64,000 bases of DNA, from assembly GCF_024679095.1 (NCBI RefSeq), contig NC_066518.1:3028949-3092948 (forward strand), read 5' to 3'. Source of the stretch: Eriocheir sinensis (lineage: Eukaryota > Arthropoda > Malacostraca > Decapoda > Varunidae). The notes below the pieces were generated by a model that worked only from the letters and a program-made list of their open reading frames with translations, had not been told where the DNA came from and did not search any database. A program made the translations under genes and the position numbers. Numbering within the stretch: position 1 is the first letter of the stretch; each line of letters begins with the position of its first letter. This document shows, piece after piece, positions 55,510-64,000 of this stretch.

Positions 55510-56500
55510 AACCTTAACCTACTGAGTTTTTCATCCGTTTTTGGCTACGCTGAGTACAAACCAGCTTCGTCCAGTACTGTTTATGCGCCAGTGTTTACAT
55601 CCCACTTCCCAGTCAGTCGTAAAATTCACCGTTATACGATACCTGCCACCTATGAGTGTCCTATATACTGGAGTTTTCATCATTTTCTGGCTACGCTGAG
55701 TACAAACCAGCCTCGTCCAGTACTGTATATGTGTCAGTGTTTAGTATTTACATCCCACTTTCAAGTCAGTCGTAAAATTCACCGTGTCATTCGTTATGCA
55801 ATACCTGCCACCTATGAGTGTCCTATATACTGGAGTTTTCATCATTTTCTGGCTACGCTGAGTACAAACCAGCTTCGTCCAGTACTGTATATATGTGTCA
55901 GTGTTTACATCCCACTTTCAAGTCAGTCGTAAAATTCACCGTGTCATTCGTTATGCAATACCTGCCACCTATGAGTGTCCTATATACTGGGGTTGTTCAT
56001 CAGTTTCTGGCTACGCTAAGTACAAACCAGCCTCGTCCAGTACTGTATATATGTGTCAGTGTTTACATCCCTCTTCCCAGTCAGTCGTAAAATGCACCGC
56101 TTGTCATCCGTTATACGATATCTGTCACCTATATGACTGTCCTATATACTATAGTTTTTCATCCGTTTCTGGCTGTGCTGAGTACAAACCAGCATTATAC
56201 AAGTCAGTGTTTACATCAAAGTTCCCATTCACCCGTAAAATACACCGTGTCATTCAATAAACAAGTCCTGGCACCTATGATGTTGCCACGCCATCCACCT
56301 AGCAATGCCTGTCACCTGTAAATATCACTATGTTATCATTTAACAATACCTGACGCCGGCAAGGGTCACCGTGTCAAACGCTTCATAACATACCAATAAT
56401 TAGGAAGGTCAGTGCCGTCCACCTAGCAACACTTGCGTGTCACCTGTTGATTACTGTGTCATCCCCTCATCAACGCGCCAGTCGACCGTGAGTAATTATG
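55510..56500. repeat. ~146-162-bp tandem repeat, 5 clear copies then decay
   Basis: TACGCTGAGTACAAACCAGC recurs near 55545, 55691, 55853, 56011 and 56173. The unit also carries GTCAGTGTTTACATCCC, CAGTCGTAAAATTCACCG and TACCTGCCACCTATGAGTGT. After 56250 only shreds (CACCTATGATG, CCACCTAGCAA) persist. Confidence 0.94.
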
Positions 56501-57994
<1,494 letters not shown>

Positions 57995-58160
57995 TCCTCC
58001 CACCCTTCCCTCCCTCCCCCTTTCCCCTTTCTCTCCTTCCCTTCCCTTCCTCCCATGACGCCCCCGTCCTTCACCTGCCAAACTGCCGCTTCCTGCCGAA
58101 TCTGTTACACTTCCCTTTCTTCCTTCCTTCCGCCCTACTTGCCTCCCTCTCTCCTCTCCC
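57995..58160 (+). repeat. Duplicated segment B, matches 54930-55130
   Basis: Same sequence as segment A through CCCATGACGCCCCCG to GTTACACTTCCCT, with minor indels in the C/T runs. CCTCCCTCTCTCCTCTCCCT follows in both. Confidence 0.95.
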
Positions 58161-58930
58161 TCCTCCTCCCCTCAAATTCCGGGCCGCCGCGTCCTGCCTC
58201 ACCTGTGACACAATATTCCGCCGCCTCGTCAATCCTCTCCAATCCTTTGTTTTTGTGAGGGCTGCACGCTGGCCTAGAGACCGGCCTGACATGATCACTA
58301 CCGCCTCCTGTTTCACCTCTCCCGTTCTCCCCTTTCTCTCTTCCACCTCCACCACCTCGATTCCCTCCCCCTCTTCATCTCCCCCTCCTACTTTACTTCT
58401 CCCTCTCTCCCTTCCCACTCGCTACCACCGCCGCCACCTCATTTCCCTTCCCTTATCTCACATCCCCCTCCTCTTCCATCTCCTTCAACTCATTTTCCTT
58501 TCCTTGTCTCTGCCATCAACACCACCTACACCCTCTCCTCCTCCCCCTCCTCATCTCTTACCTTCCTCTTTTCTCTTCCACCACCGCCACCACCTTTTCC
58601 TTTCCCTCTTCCTCCTCCAACATCATCACCACCACCTCCTCCTGTGCTTTACCTCTCCCTCTCTCCCTTCCCATTCACCTCCACCAACACCACCTACACC
58701 CCCCCCCCATTCCCCTCACCATCTCTCACCTCCCTCTCTTCCACCACCACCTCTTTCTCCCTCTCCCTCTTCCTCTTGCAACATCATCACCACCATCTAG
58801 TTCCCCTCCGTCTTTTCGTTGCTTCCTGCCACTCATCGCCTCTCATGCCTCTCACCTCCCTCCCTCCTGCCTCACTCCCCTCCTCCTCCATCTCGTCTCC
58901 AGGGGCGGGAGGTACACCCCTAGAGCCTTG
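58161..58930. repeat. Pyrimidine-rich CTC/CCACCA degenerate repeats
   Basis: TTCCACCACCACC, CATCATCACCACC and CTCCCTCTCTCCCTTCCCA recur irregularly. The 181-codon frame is Ser/Pro/His-rich from composition. CTCTTCCTCTTGCAACATCA and CTCTTCCTCCTCCAACATCA mark a ~150-bp duplication. Confidence 0.8.
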
Positions 58931-59089
58931 AGGGATTTGGAGAAGGATATGATCGAGTGTGTGTTTGACCCAGATCGGTTATCTCTCATATATATGTTTT
59001 GCTTTGCCTTCCCTTCCTTGGTGATACCTTTTATTATTTTTTTCTGTTCATAATCGTCTCATTCATCGTTCTTATTAAAACCCACTTCG
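58931..59089. other. Unique sequence, no gene
   Basis: Nothing recognised. Confidence 0.35.
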
Positions 59090-59275
59090 AGACTGATACA
59101 GCTATATTTTTTAAGGCTTTCTTGATGGTTGTGGGTGTTTCCGTGAGTAGTTTTGGAAGCTTAGGGAGAGTCTGACAAGGCTTCTGCATCGTGAAAGGGA
59201 AAAAAACACTCATGAGAACCCGACATATCTCCTTTTGTGGTCTTACGAAATATTTGTTGTTACAGCCGAAAACGT
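59090..59275 (+). mobile_element. MITE copy E, partial
   Basis: AGGCTTTCTTGATGGTTGTG, GTGTTTCCGTGAGTAG, TCTGACAAGGCTTCTGCATC, AAACACTCATGAGAACCCGA follow the order of the 222-bp MITE at 16144. Terminal repeats are not clear. Confidence 0.7.
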
Positions 59276-59805
59276 CCAAGGATACGAACCTTACTCTCTT
59301 CACTCACTCGTTCTGTTTTATTTTCTCCTTTTCCAGTCATCCTCATCCTCGTCCTCTTCTTCCCTAGCATCCTCTGCCTCAAAAAGCATTCGACTCTATT
59401 CTCTTCACTCACTCGTTCTGTCTTATTTTCTCCTTTTCCAGTCATCCTCATCCTCGGCCTCTTCTTCCCTAGCATCCTCTGCCTCAAAAAGCATTCGACT
59501 CTATTCTCTTCACTCACTCGTTCTGTCTTATTTTCCTTTCCAGTCATCCTCATCCTCGTCCTCTTCTTCCCTAGCATCCTCTGCCTCAAAAAGCATTCGA
59601 CTCTATTCTCTTCACTCACTCGTTCTGTCATATTTTCTCCTTTTCCAGTCATCCTCATCCTCGTCCTCTTCTTCCCTAGCTTTCTCTGCCTCAAAAAGCA
59701 TTCGACTCTTTTCTCTTCACTCACTCGTTCTGTCTTATTTTCTCCTTTTCCAGTCATCCTCATCCTCGGCCTCTTCTTCCCTAGCTTTCTCTGCCTGTCG
59801 TTCTT
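59276..59805. repeat. 105-bp minisatellite, about 5 copies, open in several frames
   Basis: CTCTTCACTCACTCGTTCTG recurs about every 105 bp from 59295. TTTTCCAGTCATCCTCATCC and TTCCCTAGCATCCTCTGCC are internal landmarks. The single size variant (near 59532) lacks 3 bp. The period is divisible by three, so two plus frames (Ser-rich; hydrophobic Leu/Phe-rich) and one minus frame stay open for 167-271 codons. No homology seen. Confidence 0.96.
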
Positions 59806-60160
59806 TGTTGCATATCGACATTTTAATCTCTCTTCTCATGTACCCTTTTTCGTTGCTTTTATTTTTATTTTTAGTACCTTCTATTCGTACGCTTTCTAAC
59901 TCCTTCCCATTCGTGTTCTTCGCTACTGTTTATCTATCTTCCCTATCTATATATTCCTCTGTTTTTTCCCACCTTCCTCACCATGCATACTTTCCTCATC
60001 TCCTATCGCTATTGTTTTTATTGTTTTCTCTCTCGTCTTCTGTCTTCTAATCGTTCGCTTTCTGACGCCTTTCCATTCGTGTTCTTCGCTACCGCGTATC
60101 TATCTTCCCTATGCCTCTGTTTTTATCACCTTCCTCACCATAGGCACATCCAGCCTTTCT
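59806..60160. repeat. ~170-bp degenerate tandem duplication
   Basis: CGCTTTCTAACTCCTTCCCA and CGCTTTCTGACGCCTTTCCA, each followed by TTCGTGTTCTTCGCTAC and TATCTATCTTCCCTAT, start near 59890 and 60056. Confidence 0.88.
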
Positions 60161-60361
60161 TCGTTGCCTTCTTTCTCTCCTCCGTCAGTCTAGGGTCGCG
60201 AAAGGTCCCTTCTGGAGAAAATGTGGGTAGCGATTTTAAGAAGCGGAAATCACTTGTAGGTTCAAAAATGGCTTCAGTGACGTGTGATTGGAGGAGAAAC
60301 GGAGGTAGAAGGGCAACTTAAGCGCGTGGGTGTACTGGAAAAGGTTATAGGAGAAGGAGAC

Positions 60362-60362
<1 letters not shown>
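60161..60362. other. Unique sequence, no gene
   Basis: Nothing recognised. Confidence 0.35.

Positions 60363-60435
<73 letters not shown>
60363..60435. repeat. (GT)n(GA)n compound microsatellite
   Basis: About 12 GT units pass directly into 24 GA units, the same order as at 6310 and 7238. Confidence 0.96.
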
Positions 60436-60440
<5 letters not shown>

Positions 60441-60494
60441 CGGTTTGTCAATATTTTAATTTATCAGAGTAGCTTTGAAAGACTCGGAAGGTCA

Positions 60495-60705
60495 GAGGAG
60501 GAGGAGGAGGAGGAGGAAGAGGAGGAGGAGGAGGAAGAGGTGGAGGAGGAGGATTCTGGTTTCACACTATTCATGTCCTTGCCTCTTCCCTTGTTTTTTT
60601 TTTTTTTTTTTTACACATTTCTCCTGCCTTTTCCTTTCTTCCCGCCTCCACCCTCTTACTTTTCTCCTTTTTCCTCCTCCTCCTCCTCCTCCTCCTCCTC
60701 CTTCT
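60495..60705. repeat. (GAG)n, poly-T and (TCC)n
   Basis: (GAG)n at 60497-60553, T18 at about 60594-60612 and (TCC)n at 60673-60702. The GAG and TCC runs are complementary across about 150 bp. Confidence 0.92.
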
Positions 60706-60929
60706 ATTTACCTGTTGATATTACGTCTTCGTTTGAGAAGTTTTTTTTTTTGATCTTCTATAAATAACTTCTAGATTACCTTCATTTCTACCTCCCGCGG
60801 CTTTTTTTAATGAGCAGTGTAATTATTTCTGCTACTTCTTTCCTACTATTTTTTTTCCTGTTTTTTTATGATAGTTTTTCTTGTGTTTTTATCCCGATTA
60901 AGAAATGTAGGAGTTTAAATATATATATA

Positions 60930-60930
<1 letters not shown>
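60706..60930. other. AT-rich unique sequence, no gene
   Basis: T-rich. No frame support. Confidence 0.4.
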
Positions 60931-60980
<50 letters not shown>

Positions 60981-61162
60981 TGTGTTAGTGCGCGCCTGCC
61001 CAGTGAAGCTCAACCCCCCATCCCCCCCCCCTCCACGCACTGATACCATCCATCCTTTGCGCATCGTTGGGACAGCTTTAACTTTTTTGTATTTCCAGTT
61101 CTAAATTTAGCTTTCCTCATCGGGTCCATGTTACACTTTGATGGCGGTGTGATAGTGTGGCG

Positions 61163-61219
<57 letters not shown>

Positions 61220-61362
61220 GTATATGATAAATGCGCATAGTTTTAACATATCATAAACACATTTTCTTGTATGTTTCCTGTGTGGTTTTAATGTCATCTT
61301 GTTTTTTTGTTTGTTTTTCTTCATCATTTGGGTGTTTTGTCTTTCTTTGCGTGTGTTGGAAC

Positions 61363-61446
<84 letters not shown>
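60931..61446. repeat. Three (TG)n microsatellites
   Basis: 60933-60979, 61163-61216 and 61365-61446, separated by unique DNA of about 180 and 150 bp. The third has about 41 perfect units. Confidence 0.97.
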
Positions 61447-61447
<1 letters not shown>

Positions 61448-62144
61448 GCCCTTCATCCTCTGTTTGTTTGGCGTCTTTGAGATACTGATTCTTATTTGCT
61501 TTAATCTATTGGTGATGAGTTATTTTTCTAGCTTTGTTTCCTCTTGTTTTGTTATAAGTTACCATTTTTTCTTTCCTCCTCCTTTTTCATTTTCTTTCCT
61601 TTTGTGTTTTATGTTTCCCTTCCTCTTTTTATTTAATTTTTCTTCGTTTTTCCTTCCCTCATCTTTTTTCTCCTCTCTGTTTTCACTTCCTCCTCCCTCC
61701 CCTTCCCCCTTCATCTTCTCTCTTCCATTTTTTTTTTTTCTCCTCTTACTTCTTCCCTCCCCCCCTGCCCCCTTCATCTTCTCTCCTCTATCCTCTTTTT
61801 TATCTTCTCTGCTCTTCTTTCTTACCTCTTCCCTAACAATCTCCACTCCATCCTCCTCCTCCTCCTCCCTCCCCCCCTTCATCTTCTTTCATCCATTCTC
61901 CTCTGTTACCTCCCCCCCTCTTCCTGACTCCCTCCTCCTCCCTCCCTCCTGTATCTTCTCTCTTTTATTCTCTTTCCTTCCCGTGTCTTCCCCACCACGA
62001 GTTAGGTTGCTTTGGACAGTCATTACGTTCGCTTATCTGGTCTTGCCTTTTTGCTTGCTAGGTCTACTGTTTCATTTGGGGAATTAGGCAGAAGTGGAGC
62101 CATCATTCTGTTGTGCCTTTTTTAACTTCTTTTACCGACTTTGA

Positions 62145-62146
<2 letters not shown>
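61447..62146. other. T-rich then pyrimidine-rich sequence, no gene
   Basis: CTTCATCTTCTCTC and CCTCCTCCCTCCC phrases recur at 61640-61960. The 262-codon frame begins in the TG tract, is Phe/Leu/Ser/Pro-rich and has no ATG-anchored domain. Confidence 0.6.

Positions 62147-62212
<66 letters not shown>
62147..62212. repeat. (TG)n microsatellite
   Basis: About 33 TG units directly left of a retroposon copy. Confidence 0.97.
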
Positions 62213-62215
<3 letters not shown>

Positions 62216-62360
62216 ATTACAGCAAAGGAAACAGCTCAAGGGCAAAAAAAAAAGGAAACTAATGAAAAAAAAGCCCGCTAATCACTGCTTCTTTATATAA
62301 AAAAAAAGAGTTCAGAGGAGTGGCCGAAAGAGAGGTCAATTTCGGGAGGAGAGGTGTCCT
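62213..62360 (-). mobile_element. Poly(A)-tailed dispersed retroposon, longest copy
   Basis: ATTACAGCAAAGGAAACAGC, TCAAGGGCAAAAAAAA, AAAAGCCCGCTAATCACTGC, AAAGAGTTCAGAGGAGTGGC, CGAAAGAGAGGTCAATTTCG. It retains the most 5' sequence of the family, shared in part with 43821-43848. Confidence 0.88.
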
Positions 62361-63239
62361 GATACTCTCCTCTGGTATGCTTTATTTTCTTTATTTTTTA
62401 TTTTTTATTTATTTATTTATTATTTTTTTTTCGTGCCTTGTGTGGTGTTTCTGCTTCATGTCTTTCGTTAATTGCTTCTCCCGTTTCCTTTCCTGACTCC
62501 CATTAAAAAAAAAATCCTTCCAGTCGCCAATTTCCACTAACTATACTTCCACTCGATGCCTTGAGAGGGTCTGATGGGGCGATGGTGTTTACTCTGAACT
62601 TTTTATGCATGTATATTTATTTTTAGACTTCACTGTTTACTTACCGGAAAACCTGCCAGCAAAGAGTCATATAAACTATTCCATTAAGTTTGCATCGTAG
62701 GTTGTGTTGGGAAGAATGGGATATGGCGGTGAGCTTCAGGGATAGGAGAGGAAGAGCTTATGAAGAGGTATTGAGTTATAGGGATGGGGACGTGAAATGG
62801 AGAGGGCGGGCGGGGGGGGGGGGACTTTTTGAAAAGGTATTGAGGCCGAGCTGAGTGAGAGAAGGAAGGGGAGAATCAGGAAATAAAAAGGAGTGAGTGT
62901 GAAAGGGATTGAATTCTATATATGGAAATGGGACAGAGCAGAAAGACAAAAATGAGGGGGAGAGTAAAGGAAAATCAGAAGTGAGGGAAATCTGTATATG
63001 GGATTGAAGTAGAACATAGTGACAAAGCGGGAGATGCAATGAAGAAAAAAAACAGGAAGGGGAACGAACCTCTCTGTAGGGGGATTGAGGCACAGCAGAG
63101 TGAGAAGAAAAACAGACACATGGGAAACGAGAAACGTCGACCACATCCCGGAGGACAAGATGTTTATGTTTTGCCTGAAGAGGAGGAAGAGGAGCATGAC
63201 TGTGTTTTTAGCCGTGGGTGCAGCCGAGGGAGGTATGGT
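62361..63239. other. Unique and purine-leaning sequence, no gene
   Basis: TTTA-rich at 62390-62430, a G13 run at 62810-62822, then A/G-rich DNA. A ~110-bp loose repeat (GGGATTGA...GAGTGAG...AAAGACAAAAATG) may span 62830-63110. Confidence 0.45.
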
Positions 63240-63948
63240 CTGTGTACTGAGGGTGTGAGGGACTCTGTGTGGCTGCCTGTGTACATGGGGAGGCTGGGAA
63301 TGGGTATCGGACAGGGGTGTGAGATGAACTTTGTGTGTGCATATGTAGGACTTGTAGGTTGCAAGAGGGCCAACATTACCTTAAACTCTGGAGAAACGAG
63401 AATAAATCATATACATTGTAACGTGTTAAGACTGAATGAGTAGCCGTCCGGGGAGTAAGATAAACTTAGTGTGTGCGTATGTAGTTAGCAGGAGGGTCAA
63501 CATTACCTTAAACTCTGGGGAAACGAGAATAAGTCATGTACATTATAACGTGTTAAGGCTGAATGGGTAGCGGGGTGGGAAGTGAGACAAGTTTGGTGTG
63601 TATATATATATATGTAGTTAGCAGGAGAGCAAGTATTAAGAACTAGGGCAACGAGAAGAAATTATAGACAATGAAAAGTGTTAATAGCAGCTGTAAGGAA
63701 GATCAAACAGGCTGCTATAGAGGTTGGGTAGGGAGAGGAGTATCATAATCTTGGTGTGTATGTAGTTAGCAGGAAAGCAAGTATTAGAATCTAGGGCAAC
63801 GAGAAGAAATTATAGACAATGAAAAGTGTTAATAGCAGCTGTAAGGAAGATCAAACAGGCTGCTATAGAGGTTGGGTAGGGAGAGGAGTGTCATAATCTT
63901 GGTGTGTATGTATGTAGTTAGCAGGAAAGCAAGTATTAGAATCTAGGG
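63240..63948. repeat. ~127-151-bp tandem repeat, 5 copies in two subfamilies
   Basis: GTAGTTAGCAGG-type starts lie near 63354, 63481, 63613, 63762 and 63913. The first two units share CCAACATTACCTTAAACTCT. The next two share GACAATGAAAAGTGTTAATA and AGATCAAACAGGCTGCTATA and are nearly identical. The fifth is interrupted after AATCTAGGG by the element at 63949. Confidence 0.93.
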
Positions 63949-64000
63949 CAGTGGCTCCCAACCTTTTTTCTATCGTTTCCCCCTCAACCAATTCAACGAT
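63949..64000. mobile_element. Start of a probable hAT-type element, cut by the window edge
   Basis: CAGTGGCTCCCAACCTTTTT is the type of terminal sequence (CAGTGGTTCCCAACC) found on many hAT and hAT-like MITEs. It interrupts a tandem-repeat unit whose intact sister reads ATCTAGGG-CAACGAG, so ATCTAGGG (63941-63948) would be the 8-bp target duplication expected for hAT. The element's body lies outside the window. Confidence 0.72.

Noticed and set aside
61299..62087. A 262-codon membrane-like protein
   Set aside because: The hydrophobicity comes from T/C-rich DNA and the frame includes a long TG tract.

Overview
The window looks like intergenic or deep intronic DNA from an arthropod nuclear genome, most likely a decapod crustacean such as a brachyuran crab. 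The basis is an extreme density of (GA)n, (CA)n and (TA)n microsatellites, a field of degenerate arthropod-type TTAGG repeats, CR1-like LINE fragments, tRNA-derived SINEs with (CA)n tails, and many small dispersed repeats. The species cannot be named from the sequence. No complete cellular protein-coding gene, rRNA or functional tRNA gene could be supported. The only convincing protein homology is reverse transcriptase: a 5'-truncated but otherwise open CR1-like fragment at 31355-32290 and a heavily decayed relative at 53003-53760.

Layout. 1-9500: pyrimidine repeats, long GA/CA tracts, a SINE (2450-2737), a tandem duplication carrying a CCAAT/CRE-like module (3334-4290) and a 10-bp array (4343-4466). 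9536-17400: first copies of a TA-flanked MITE family (9536, 14395, 16144) and a ~150-bp array (15990-16930) that preserves a clean MITE insertion site. 17900-27400: CA tracts, a second SINE type, C-rich and pyrimidine low complexity and a 70-bp array. 27430-30500: TTAGG-like field, purine and 25-bp minisatellites, trinucleotide repeats. 31355-32471: CR1 fragment inserted in a CT-rich array. 33488-36470: ~133-bp satellite array split by a 31-bp minisatellite and two poly(A)-tailed retroposons. 36770-46000: purine, pyrimidine and ~130-150-bp arrays. 46671-57511: SINEs, an ~80-bp interspersed array broken by a 213-bp fold-back MITE and other insertions, the decayed CR1, a ~155-bp array and giant (TA)n(CA)n tracts. 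57985-64000: pyrimidine repeats, a 105-bp array open in several frames, further microsatellites, and at the right edge the start of a probable hAT element.

Nothing here resembles an operon or a multi-gene system. The interest lies in how repeats nest in each other: several insertions sit inside tandem arrays whose intact sister units serve as empty sites, so target-site duplications can be read directly. One short stretch (33047-33155) has a long polypyrimidine tract followed by consecutive AG|GT junctions spaced 45 nt apart, and is the best candidate for a host exon or recursive splice site.
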